A stretch of DNA of 64,000 nucleotides from Hyalella azteca. Taxonomy: Eukaryota > Arthropoda > Malacostraca > Amphipoda > Hyalellidae. This document shows, one piece after another, positions 10,301 through 20,243 of this stretch (positions within the stretch are counted from its first letter, which is position 1; each line of letters starts with the position of its first letter). A program made the translations under genes and the position numbers. A model generated the notes under the pieces. That model saw only the letters and a list, made by a program, of their open reading frames with translations, made no database searches and had not been told where the DNA came from. The stretch spans positions 205,601 through 269,600 of the forward strand of contig NW_025938158.1 of the NCBI RefSeq assembly GCF_000764305.2, written 5' to 3'.

Positions 10301-13300
10301 TTACGCCACGCGGACGGAGCGCGCCGGAGCCGTCCGTATCTGTCCCGTGTGTCCAATCAGCCTACGGTCGAACGGCCACGCGTCGTACGACGATAAATTT
10401 TGGAACAGAACTATGCTATCTGAAACCTAACCTCAGATGCTGTGAGCTAAAAGTTACGTAATTTAGCGAAGCTGAGGAAGTCGCTCGTCGAAGGACGATA
10501 GATTTTGAAACAGAACTATGCTTTCTGAAACCTAACCCCAGATGCTGTGAGCTAAAACTTACGTAATTTAGCGAAGCTGTGGAAGTCGCTCGTCGAAAGA
10601 CGATAGATTTGAAACAGAACTATGCTTTCTGAACCTAACCCCGGATGTTGTGAGCTAAAAGTGACGGTCTGGTGGTGCACGGCAGGATGCATGCAGTTCC
10701 ACTGGCGACCTGGGGCCGTATTATCAAAACTTCGTAAGTACGCAAAAGCGACTTACGAGTGGCGTTGCTATGACAACGTAATACTAGCGGTGGTATTATA
10801 AAAACATTTGCGCGGGAAAAAAATTTAGGCTTTTAGCTAAGACTTGCGTACGAAAGTTTTGATAATGCCAAAATTAGGGTGTATTTACGTACCACAGAAC
10901 TTTTTTGTCGTAAGTACAAAAATTTACGAAGTTTTGATAATCCGGCCCCTGGGCTGGTTGGTCGCAGTCAGTTGTCCGCAAGTTACAGTTCGAGCTAAAG
11001 TCAGGGTATGAAGTGATGATTCGATTCAAAGTTCTGTGGTGGACAACCATTACTATTTGGGCTATTCGCTTCAGAATATGGTGGCGTAAAGCACCTTATA
11101 TTTAAAGCAAGATGATGTCACGGGCTGGTTACCGACGGATTGCTTAATCCACGGCTGATTGATGGTCGTCCGGAAATATGCTAGGCGTTCCTTTCAAGGC
11201 TGATTGGTGCACAAATTTGGTGGTGCACGGCTGCGTACCTGGCCAAATCTCCTTTGATCAATTGCTCTGTCGCGGCGCCCCCTTGCAATGCTTCCATGCT
11301 GCCGATAATAAGCAACATACATCCATGTCAAGCAGAAACACTTAAAAGCCTATGATATGATTTAACTATACCATTTATGAAAGTTTCAGGGGCGCAGCTG
11401 TTGGCCACAAGGTTTACTTTTAAATAAGCCCTGGAGCCAACGCCCAGCCTCACTATGCATTAACTTTACACAGCCTCAGAGCTAGAATCCGCAGACTATG
11501 CTTGAACTCCGTGATCCAGACAAGCGACACACTGCCGAAAGATAATAGCGCCGTAGGTTTCAGCCAATGCTTAAGCATGTTCGCTCATTAGCAGGCAGTT
11601 CCTCATCAGGCTGTACCTACTCCGGCCTAACCTCTTCTGGCCTAACCTATTCGCGCTGTCCCGGCTCGCAACCTTCTTGCAGCCAATGACTGGCTCTGCC
11701 AGCACACTTGGACCGCCTTTCTAACTTCCTGCAGCCAATGAGGTTAGTACGGTCCGCTCGGGTTTGTATTGGATGGAGAAATGTTGCAACTTGTGTAGGT
11801 TAGGTCTGAAGAGGTTAGGCCGAAAGAGACTTGGCCAGATGCAATGTGGCCATGCGTACCTTTAGCTAGCTTATTTTGTGGCTGTGGATATCCGAGGCTA
11901 TGGCTTTGAGCACTTGACTTCATAGGCCGTTATGACCTCTAGGGCTCTAGCGTTCTTACCCACGGAAAGGAATATGAACTTAGTGTGAAGTTTGACAAAG
12001 CTGGTCTCCGGCATGCGCCCCAAAGTTTCTGCATGCAATGAACCTCCGGAGGGTGGAGAGCTAGATGTCAGCATAGCCCAAGTCCACGGTGCAATTCATA
12101 TACCTTCCCGAGCGTAATCATGCATGAGGGCATAGTAGCCAGGCACTATAACGTGCCTAAAGCCAAAGTGGCCATTTCTCTTCATGGAAGTGAGTAAATA
12201 GGCCAAATAGCATCAAGCCATTTTAACAACAGCCGTGGTCAAAGCGCCAAACTGCAGCGTGGCTGTACTTCACGCAGCCGGGCATCTTCACGGCTTTCGA
12301 CACAGAGCGCCCACCACAACAGCGCCGTTCAGTGACTTCAGTCACAGGAACTGTTTCACAGCGCCGGAGCACAACTGGCCGGAGCGCAGCAGGCCCTACC
12401 TACAACGCCTTACCCCGGCCCTACTCCTAACCTAACCTAACCTAACGTAAGGCGTTGTAGGTAGAGCCTGCTGCGCTCCGGCCAGTTGTGCTCCGGCGCT
12501 GTGAAGCAGTGGCTGTGTTGTGCAAAGCGGATTTACTGTTAGCCGGAGTGGTCTGCGGCTGTTAAGACTTACGTCACGAGTAAGAATGGATGGTGTGGAG
12601 TAAAAATCGGTTGAGCAGAGCCAGATTACCATTGACTATTGGATGTAGTGGTTTGTGGAGTAAGGCAGCGTTGACTTAAAGTTGGTGTGGTTGTTGTCGG
12701 GTCGTTCGTTCCGTTGGTTCAATGAAACGTGGCACAAATAACAGTTAACGGGCTTTATTCAGAGAACATGGAACAAACAGAGTTACACAGTTAAAGAGTG
12801 TTCGGGCGGCACGACCAGCATAACGGGGTTAAAAGGTCCGCACACGTGTAACACTGCTAAAAGACTCCCGGACCATCCCGCCACAGACTGACAACACCTC
12901 GTCACAGCGAGAAATCCGCTACAATTAAAACACGAGAAAATATGACAAAACCTAATACATTAATGAGGAATTACTTTAATTACCAAAATCATATTAAGAT
13001 AGAAGGCTAGCGTGAGACAGGCGAACTCACAATAGTACAATATACAAAGGTTAAAAATTACACCCTACAACACACTCCCCCACCAGCCTCGTCTCACGCG
13101 ACTTGCTGGAAAAAAGTTCAGGGACTAAATTTTTATTCATTCTTATTACAAACTTATCTTTAGATCTCAAGTTACCGGCCGTGAGGAACAACTCAAAGCC
13201 TGTAACGAACAAAACTCAAAACTTTACATAAAGCGTTAACTCTGAATTCGCCTAGTTACATCTCTATTGTTATGCACATCTTCTAGTGAACGAAACAAAA

Positions 13301-15351
13301 TATTTAAAATTTTCCGTACGACATCTTACAATCTAAATCAGCCAATACAATTTACGCGCACCTGCGACATGCTTACATTAGAAAAGTATGACACGACATG
13401 CTATAAAATGCACTTACATGTAGGACAAGTTATTCCTATCAGCGTAAAAGCTTCACGAAAGGTTCAGAGTTCTTTTACGCCTTCTCTCAAGTACTTTGGG
13501 CTGAACATTAGGCAAATCACTGACAGATNTTGTTGTCGGGTCGTTCGTTCCGTTGGTTCAATGAAACGTGGCACAAATAACAGTTAACGGGCTTTATTCA
13601 GAGAACATGGAACAAACAGAGTTACACAGTTAAAGAGTGTTCGGGCGGCACGACCAGCATAACGGGGTTAAAAGGTCCGCACACGTGTAACACTGCTAAA
13701 AGACTCCCGGACCATCCCGCCACTGACTGACAACACCTCGTCACAGCGAGAAATCCGCTACAATTAAAACACGAGAAAATATGACAAAACCTAATACATT
13801 AATGAGGAATTACTTTAATTACCAAAATCATATTAAGATAGAAGGCTAGCGTGAGACAGGCGAACTCACAATAGTACAATATACAAAGGTTAAAAATTAC
13901 ACCCTACAACATGGTGATATGAGTCACTTACACACAGCTCATTGATCTGAGGCTATGTGTAGATATTGCATGCTGATGGTTGGCGTTGGGCCGAGGGCCT
14001 GTTTATACGAGTCAATTTTGTTACCCACGGCTGCGCTCCCCCTCCGGATACATCTGAAAATTTGGAAATTTTGAACCGCTCATTATGGTCCGATAAACAC
14101 ACGGGCGAAAATTTTAAGCAGAAACTTCTTGGCTCCATAATGTAATACTCTATTCAACTGTACAGCAAGTGAAAAAAATCCCGTGCAGCATTTAAAATGT
14201 CTTCTTTTTCCTACACTTAGATAAAGTGTGCTAAACAACTAAAATAAAATAATCAATAGATTCTCGAACACTTCAGCAGCAAAACCGGCGTGTTTATAAA
14301 AAGGTCGTAAGTTGCCGGTTAACCGGACGTTAGCAAACGAAACTGAATAATTAGTGTTAGTCGATTAAATAATTTAGTATATAATGCGCTCAAAATTTAT
14401 TGTGGTAGCGTGGTTTTTGAGTTTTATTCAGGCCACGGTAGTGACGTTATTCAGCGGTGGACAAACGCAAGCATTATTCATCCATATACTGAAGGTTGAA
14501 TGTGTGGGAGTCTCACAAAGATGCGTACAATTTCTGGTCAAATCAGAAAATTGATCCGGAAAGCGGCTAATATTTTAGTCAACGAAGGATGTGTGGGAAA
14601 ATGTATGTAAAAAAGTATTATTTGGTTGGCAGGGGCCTGCAGTTCACCGGAGAGGCTGTGTGCTTGTATCCTACCCATATTAATACCGGCAACAACATTT
14701 CCCTTCATTGGAACTTTGCTCAGAACGTGAGTAGACCTTATAACTAAACATTGGGTGTAGCAGTGAAAGTGATGAATCTATCCGCAGACAGAAAAAAGGG
14801 TTAAGTATAATTTCCATCTGTTATTGGATATTGCTTCTTTCAGGAAAATATTTACAGTAGTTGAATAATACAATAAAATTTCATGAAGGTATTGCAGAAC
14901 GTTTATGCATTTTATTTATGCAAGAACTTTATACGTTTTAATGTAATCCCATGCAGGGGATTCATCTCATTCTTCTCTTCAAGTCAAGAGTAGTAACTCA
15001 AGTGCACTCAAACACCCGACTGAAACATTTCTTCTGTTCAGCCGCTTGACGTCCATATAGGCTTGTGCAGCGGGTGATTTTAGAACGATAATTTCATAAG
15101 ATTTTACTGCAGAAATAGAAATTTACAGTAACCGATTCCTCATTTAATTGAACATGAATCCTGGATTTTACAGGGGTAGATGCCACTCACCTGTGTTTAG
15201 TATTAAATCTTTGAATATCTCGTTACTGCAGATGTCGCAATTGGGCCTGCCGGACAACTCGATCAGGTCGGTGGCCAAGGGCTGCCTCACCGACAACGTC
15301 TACAGGGGCGACCGCCCCCACCAAGGGGGGCTTGGAGACGCAGTGGTATAG
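7386..15351 (+). CDS. Secreted two-domain beta/gamma-crystallin-like protein, six exons, 235 aa
   Basis: Exons: 7,386-7,455; 8,802-8,940; 9,366-9,465; 9,587-9,771; 14,633-14,726; 15,232-15,351. All borders are AG/GT and phases match (1,2,0,2,0), joining to 708 nt without a stop. Residues 1-21 are a signal peptide (hydrophobic, cleavage likely after NAQA). Residues ~29-98 form a first crystallin-like fold: DNSIKRVCLTG then FWLLYSDYNY. Residues ~120-214 form a second: YYNLYEGIKYRGQEFRG, LRMSSVIICG, SPWTFFTGLQFTGEAVCLYP, LGLPDNSIRSVAKGC. The Y-x-x-x-x-[FY]-x-G openings and SxV / W-x-x-Y pattern are those of Greek-key motifs. The [ND]-[ND]-x-x-[ST]-S calcium motif is only partly kept (DNSIRS, DLRMSS). 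The cysteines at 66, 95, 156, 175 and 214 fit an extracellular protein. Exon borders do not fall between Greek-key motifs. Function in arthropods is unknown to me. The weakest point is the pyrimidine-poor acceptor of exon 5. Confidence 0.72.
7803..7975. repeat. 23-bp minisatellite in intron 1 of the crystallin-like gene
   Basis: About eight copies of CCTATTCCTCGAATAAAAGA plus CGA, with mild variation (CATATTCC, CTCGCATAA, AATAACATTCGA). It lies between exons 1 and 2, so it would be transcribed as intron. Confidence 0.8.
7976..8800. other. Remainder of intron 1
   Basis: No further element recognised. The short frames at 8,485-8,716 have no motif and no splice context that would join the gene in phase. 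Confidence 0.35.
10388..10668. repeat. ~106-bp tandem repeat, about 2.7 copies, in intron 4
   Basis: The unit starts GACGATARATTTTGRAACAG, continues through CTATGCTTTCTGAAACCTAA and GTGAGCTAAAAGTTACGTAA, and ends CGCTCGTCGAA. Copies start near 10,389, 10,495 and 10,601. The last is cut off just before the MITE at 10,712. Copies differ at only a few positions. Confidence 0.75.
10712..10949. mobile_element. 238-bp MITE with 26-bp inverted termini
   Basis: It begins GGGGCCGTATTATCAAAAC (then TTCGTAA) and ends with the reverse complement, differing at one position in 26. It has no coding capacity. Inside are GTACTTACG and GTACGAAAG motifs repeated in both orientations near the ends. The flanks suggest a short target duplication (CCTGG can be read on both sides), but overlap with the terminal Gs makes its length uncertain. 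The GGGGCC terminus recalls Harbinger/ISL2EU-type elements; that is a guess from the end sequence alone. It sits in intron 4. Confidence 0.75.
11600..11830. repeat. Inverted-repeat region with AGGTTAGG motifs
   Basis: GGCCTAACCTCTTCTGGCCTAACC at about 11,622-11,650 is matched in reverse by GGTTAGGTCTGAAGAGGTTAGGCC at about 11,799-11,822. The pair could fold, and is likely the two ends of a small foldback element in intron 4. Confidence 0.5.
12358..12503. repeat. Long hairpin (arms about 56 bp) with TTAGG-type loop
   Basis: The arm 12,358-12,413 (starting CACAGCGCCGGAGCACAACT) and the arm 12,447-12,503 (ending AGTTGTGCTCCGGCGCTGTG) are near-perfect reverse complements. One arm has CAGGCCCTACC where the other reads as CAGGCTCTACC. 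The loop carries four tandem CCTAA units (12,426-12,446), the arthropod telomere motif. It lies in intron 4, close to the LTR element. Confidence 0.8.
12692..13911 (-). mobile_element. LTR retrotransposon, two 381-bp LTRs, internal region mostly lost in a gap
   Basis: The LTRs are 12,692-13,072 and 13,531-13,911. Each begins TGTTGTCGGG and ends CCCTACAACA. I see one difference between them (CCACAGAC versus CCACTGAC), so the insertion is recent. The flanking 4-bp TGGT (12,688-12,691 and 13,912-13,915) fits a target duplication. Just inside the left LTR, the minus strand reads GGTGGGGGAGTG directly before TGTTG, a polypurine tract, so the element points leftwards. The 456-bp interior (13,073-13,528) has no gag or pol, and ends in an N at 13,529 just before the second LTR, where the primer site should be. 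Either the coding region is missing from the assembly, or this is a non-autonomous deletion copy. It sits in intron 4 of the crystallin-like gene. Confidence 0.88.
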
Positions 15352-15796
15352 GTCTAATGACTTCTGGTTGTTTAGTACAGTTGTTTATTCGTTCAATGGT
15401 TTGAAGTTGATACTTGATAATCACGCTCACATATTCTTCTTTTTGCATGTGATGCAACCACCGTGTGCAATTACGTCGTGAAGGCAACACAGATATTTTC
15501 TAAAGTGAACAAACTACATAGTAGCAACGACACAAAACAGTGCCATGAAATCTGTGAAAATTATTGGCATTATATAATTGGTATTAAGTTACTATTATTT
15601 GGAAACACATGATGTATCTAGGCAGGCATAGTATTTCCCATAATAATTCTAATATTAATTTCTAATCACTATACCATTAATTCGTTCATGTCACATAGTG
15701 ATAACTGTTGGGTTCCTTATGTGACATATAAATTTTAATCTGTTCTTGTATCTCAATGTATATCGACTTTTTCTGTCATCATGATTGAGAAAACAT

Positions 15797-15802
15797 AATA
15801 AA
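15797..15802 (+). terminator. Candidate poly(A) signal of the crystallin-like gene
   Basis: AATAAA about 450 bp after the stop codon, followed by a T-rich stretch (ACAGATTTTTGATAG). This implies a 3' UTR of roughly 470 nt. It is not unique in this AT-rich DNA. Confidence 0.35.
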
Positions 15803-16160
15803 TAATATGAAACAGATTTTTGATAGCTTCTCTGCAGATCAATTCCAAAGAAATGTGAACCCAAATCATAATTCTAAGCGTCTAGAACAGACAGCTGTGC
15901 CTATACTTATTATCGGGCCCCGGTGTGTTGAGACGTAGCCGAAACAGACTTCCGATTGAACAAAATTTGCTAATATAAATTGAAACGTCAATAAAACCAG
16001 TAGAGTTATTTTTCGCATTACATGCATGGCTGTGTTTCATAATGCTGTCCCCGAGCGTTACGGTGCTAAATGGACAGAATAATTGAGAGAATTTGGGAGA
16101 AGTGGCAAAAATCTACGATTGTACTCATCATTCACAGTGGTGACACTCACTCAATGTTAC

Positions 16161-16300
16161 TCGACGTACGTGAAGAAAGTCAACGGCGACTATCCATTAA
16201 TGATCACAGAGGACACTTGCATGACCAAGTTGGCGACGGTTGCGGCTTTAATGTTGCTTTTGAATTCATTGCCCGTCCACCACGTCTTCTCGGATCTGAC
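16161..16300 (-). pseudogene. Inverted, broken copy of exon 4 of the crystallin-like gene
   Basis: On the minus strand, 16,300 to 16,161 reads GNEFKSN..., then VSSVIING-stop-SPLTFFTYVE. This aligns with exon 4 (GQEFRGN..., MSSVIICGQSPWTFFT, 9,690-9,771). The conserved tryptophan is lost and the Gln codon has become TAG. The match includes the exon 4 donor region (CACGTACGT) and a few intron bases, so it is a genomic duplication rather than a retrocopy. It lies just past the 3' UTR of the parent gene. Apparent plus-strand frames at 16,070-16,318 are its antisense. Confidence 0.65.
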
Positions 16301-16377
16301 GTGGGAATAATTCTTTAATAGCCATCAGTTAAGCTGCTGGATCACTACCTGTGTGTGGTATCTCCGATGTCAGAGCA

Positions 16378-16785
16378 AAAGTGCTTTTACACGGTGCGAC
16401 TAGTCGCGTCGCTTAGTCGAGTCGACTACAGTTTAGCCGGCTGAGAGCCTATACACGAGGAGTGTATTTTCGGTCCAGTCCGCTAGCGCCAGTGCGACGT
16501 TGGAAGTCAAGTAAAGTGAGTGCATGGTGGAAGCAAGCGAGTGTGCCACAGTTGTGCGCATTACAGCGACAAAGAGAGAGAGAGACGCCGCAGTTAGACA
16601 AACTACGAAGGCCGATGCGGTACTGGGCACACTCGAGTCGAGTCTCGACTGGCTCAAAACAACGTGTGAGGTGCTTTGGGCGCAATGCACCAGCTGGTCG
16701 CCTCTGAAGACGTTAATCATCACACATATTTATAGAGTCGACTCAACTATTCGACGCAACTAGTCGCCTCATGTATAAGCACCTT
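16378..16785. mobile_element. 408-bp MITE, hAT-like, with ~50-bp inverted termini
   Basis: The left end starts AAAGTGCTTTTACACGGTGC and the right end, reversed, starts AAGGTGCTTATACATGAGGC. Both then continue GCGACTAGT.GCGTCG..TAGT.GAGTCGACT. There is no coding capacity; the frames read across it on both strands come from its symmetric structure. An 8-bp target duplication is not visible. The element at 27,554-28,198 shares the termini. Confidence 0.72.
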
Positions 16786-16799
16786 AATAGTGCTAAAAT

Positions 16800-17900
16800 T
16801 CATACATTGTTTTATAGTGCGTAATTGTCGAATAAAATTTTGGTTTTGTCGTGTTCAAGGATTTATTATCTCTTCTGTTTATAGGATCACACAATTAATT
16901 TTGTGAAACTCCCAGCTCTATCTCTCTCCTTACGCCTCCGATTTGTTATTGTTTCTATCGTTTCATGCGCTCGATTTGATTCGTGTATTGTTTGCCGCTT
17001 ATGTTTAAATATATCCACTATAGCAATGCCATTCGTGTTTAAAATTCCTTTCTACCTAAAGCCTTTCTTAATCACCAATAGGGAAGCGTTTTACAAAAAG
17101 CGTCCGGTCATAGGTGGGTGAGACGAGACCATTCCGAACCTTACGGGTGGTGCAACCGGTCATTGAATATCGTTCAGGTGGGTTCGTTCGTCACAGATGT
17201 CATCGCTATCAGAAAAATTCTGATGTTACCACTGAAACAAAATCGGATCAAGTTAAAAGTGCTGTCACAATTAAATTCTTCGAATCAAATTTTAGGTAGG
17301 AATTAAGGTGATGTTTCTGGAAGAATTCATTATTACGTCCAAAAGCAATACTTCGCCTTCACCTATAGGGCACCTAGACTCGGTACATAATATCATTGGT
17401 ATTTAGTCAAAATTCTGCCTTGTATATGCCTGTGAGTGCAGCAACCTCGGAGATTTTATGCTGATTATTGAGTAAAGTAAGTTTATTAATATTTTATGTC
17501 CTCTCATATAGGTTATACATTGACAGCAGTCCGTTGCATAATAACTCATGAGAATTATGGATCTCCTTCTCGTGAGTTTTTGTAGCGAACAAAACTTGTC
17601 TCGCTTAATCATCATGAATTTGATTCTTATTCATACCCCACTGTGTCCTTTGGTATTGACTCCTATCACATATTGACTTATATCTCTATCTGAATTGGGC
17701 ATTTTTTAGATGGACAGAAAACAATAGCTCACACCTGGGATCTCTTTCATGCCAAATTCGCAATGCCGGCACCCTGGGCTTGTCGTGGTAACCTCATATC
17801 GTGTTACCATCTTATCTTATTTGCCTATTATCGTGTTTACCTCTCAGTACGTTAACAGACCTCCCACTTGTGCAATTAAAGGTTCTTAATGCAGTTCTCA
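16800..17900. other. Non-coding spacer
   Basis: AT-rich with a few more GC-rich patches (17,110-17,220). The frames at 16,903-17,306 show no recognised motif. Nothing else is supported. Confidence 0.3.
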
Positions 17901-17942
17901 AGTCAACCTGCAGTCATTAGGAGGCACAAGCCGCTACGATCC

Positions 17943-17996
17943 ATGGGAGCTTTTTTCTTCGTCTTTCTATCACTTCTGCATGGTAGCGACATCAAG
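17943..17996 (+). CDS. Signal-peptide exon of a second secreted-protein gene (candidate)
   Basis: ATG GGA GCT followed by a strongly hydrophobic stretch gives MGAFFFVFLSLLHGSDIK, then a GT (AAG|GTGCAC, 17,997). A second possible donor, CATG|GTAGCG at 17,983, would leave phase 1. The start matches exon 1 of the crystallin-like gene (MGAYVHLFLSFLAV), sharing ATGGGAGCTT, so the two exons look related. Using the first donor (phase 0), it could join in phase to 22,770-22,919 as exon 1 of that gene. Using the second, it would match the phase of the crystallin exon 1. No downstream exon is proven, so it may be an orphan duplicate. Confidence 0.38.
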
Positions 17997-17999
17997 GTG

Positions 18000-19200
18000 C
18001 ACCGTCACAGCTTTCATTGCCTTTTGATAAGGCAGCCAGGGATTTTTGTGCCTATTATATGAGAAAAGTAATAAAACATAAAGTGCCATACCAACCAAAT
18101 TTTCACAATACTTCAAGTGGTGAACAAGAAACGAGAATGTTGTCACTTTAGCTTAGGTTCTTGCGGATAAAAAGGAGATTTTCGTGTCAAGAAAAGCTTA
18201 AATCCTGTTGCACATGTAGCAATTCGCTAAATTTCACGAAGGGAATGATTTCTCAACACATTTATTCCTTAATGTTTCAAGGCATTTTGAATGTTTGCGA
18301 AAACATTACTATACGATGTATCGTCTGCATCTGGGAACTGTGGTAAGTTAGGCATTTGAAGTCAGTCTCCCGCCAATTTCCCTGTCGTGATGGCGATTGC
18401 GTTTATACTGGCTGCTGTCAAACCGTTCATGTGTATTATATATTCTTCCTGGTCTTAGTGCATCGACTTCACCGCCGAAATGTAAAAACTCGTTTTGAAA
18501 TTTAATGAAGATATCATGAATCTTGAACGGAAAAACGGTCATTTCATTCTATGTGGTGCAAAATTTGCAATTATTGCGCGCTTTTAATGAGGAAAAGTCG
18601 ACATTAATGTTCCGCAGCGCTATTTGAAATGAAATATCTTTCCTAATAGATGTGTGTATTGATTGTGATATGGCAATTCACCACAACATAAGGGCATTTA
18701 TCTTGCTAACACCCACTAGATAAGGGTTTACGCTCAGACTAAACAAAGTCCGCAGGTCAGGTAAGATAAAATTCATATGTATCACCTAAGGTGTGATTGT
18801 AAGTGTTGTTATGACCATAGTATCAATGACATGCTTGAACATATTACACTAAAAGTTTGTATGTTGAAAGTATATACATTTATAATGGATTTTTTTTGTA
18901 AAACATTTTAAAATGTAGTTTGTTACTTTAATGATAGCAATTTGCAAAGGCCATGACCCCATGAGCATGGGTCAAATTATTTAATTTGTGAACCTGTGTG
19001 CTTTTGCTTATTGGGTGACTTCCGTCAGATTTAAATTTTAGGATTTAGAGTAGGAATAAGATCAATTTGTTTGACAAAGATAAAGTAGGTAACTGATTTT
19101 GCCCTGAGGCTTATTTCAAGTGAATCATCTTTCATAGGCAAAAGGTATTTTGCTATTAATTTGATAACTAAAAAATTAGTTTACTCTCCAGCAAATTCAT
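18000..19200. other. Non-coding stretch, possibly 3' part of a DNA transposon
   Basis: AT-rich. It lies downstream (in the minus-strand sense) of the Myb/SANT exon and may include the rest of that element, but I find neither a DDE-transposase motif nor a left inverted terminus. Confidence 0.3.
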
Positions 19201-19296
19201 TAAAATTCAATTACATTGTTAGTAGATACCTAGGTACGTATCTGCGCAAAAGATTGTCTGGCAATGAACATTGAATTACCCAACAAATGCACTCAC

Positions 19297-19570
19297 CAGT
19301 TGATTCAATATATTTGTTATCAGCTGCCACCTTTTTCTTCAATTGTGTTTTCATATCGTAAAATTTTTTACGGACTTCTGCTGCATCTCTCTTTACTGTT
19401 GAGACACAATTCACACAATCTGTTACAGCTTGCCATTGCAACTGCTTAACTTTTGAAGTTATTTTTCCGTCTAACTTGCCAAATAGAATGTCACGTCTTT
19501 TGAAAGTAGCAGTTGTTATTGCCATCAGTTCTTCCTCGGTGAAATTCAGTCTTCTTCTTTTATGTTCCAT
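19297..19570 (-). CDS. Myb/SANT-like DNA-binding protein exon (Harbinger-transposon type)
   Basis: From ATG at 19,570 the minus strand reads MEHKRRRLNFTEEELMAITT, then KRRDILFGKLDGKITSKVKQ, QWQAVTDCVNCVSTVKRDAA and EVRKKFYDMKTQLKKKV. This is the Myb/SANT-like fold found in the second ORF of PIF/Harbinger elements and in proteins tamed from them (NAIF1/MSANTD type). It has the usual FTExE start, the W of the second helix and the EVRKKFxDMK third helix. The frame runs on to 19,211, but a good donor (ACTG|GTGAGTG) ends the exon at 19,297 after STG, leaving about 91 codons. The partner nuclease is not found. It may be a decaying element or a domesticated gene. TTTGAAGGTAC repeats lie upstream. 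Confidence 0.72.
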
Positions 19571-20104
19571 TTTTTAAACAAACAATTCTCTGAATTTTGA
19601 TCAATAAAGGTAAAATGGTATTATAAGTAGGCATTGCATTTAATAAATTGTAGTTTGAGAACTAATAGTGATGTTAAGAATATTGATTAAGCTTCAGCAT
19701 TAATGAATAAAAAAATCGGCAAAAGTAAATCAAAAGAGGTAGCTAATAGAGGTAATTTCCAAAATGGTTTACTTCATGAAATGAATCCACTTTGCACAGA
19801 CACTAGTAAATTATAATTATCCATCGCATGGGCACAATTTTCAACGCAGTCATTACAGGCAAGACGCGTCCTTCTCATGTGCACCTTCTGAAAATTTCAC
19901 TTCGACTGTTCACAATGTAAAAGTCACAATAAATGTAGTCGTTTGCTATTCAAAAAAGTCATTTACCTATGCAAAATTTGTGCAACGATGTCTAAATGAC
20001 AAGATAACTGATAAAAATTGCGAAACCATGGGACATCAATGCTCCACGTAACCTGACTTTAAAGTAAACAAAACCCTGCGCGCTGATTGGCTCTTGAGCG
20101 GGAG

Positions 20105-20243
20105 TGTTTGAAGGTACCGATTTACAAAAGTGTTGCCAAAGAAGTTTTTGAAGGTACCGAAAACCACTGTTCTTACGCTACACTTAACTTTTTGCGCTCA
20201 AGTGTAAAAGTTACGAACCATTGGGATTGTTTTGAAGGTACGG
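20105..20243. repeat. Subterminal TTTGAAGGTACSG repeats of the Harbinger-like element
   Basis: GAAGGTACC or GAAGGTACG occurs three times (about 20,110, 20,150 and 20,233), each preceded by GTTT or TTTT. The last copy runs into GGGCCC (20,238-20,243), where the truncated gag-protease frame begins. Repeated motifs near an element end are typical transposase-binding sites, so this is a plausible right end of the element carrying the Myb/SANT exon. Confidence 0.45.

Noticed and set aside
16433..16763. Four overlapping frames of 78-96 codons on both strands
   Set aside because: They lie within the 408-bp MITE, have no motif, and mirror its inverted ends.
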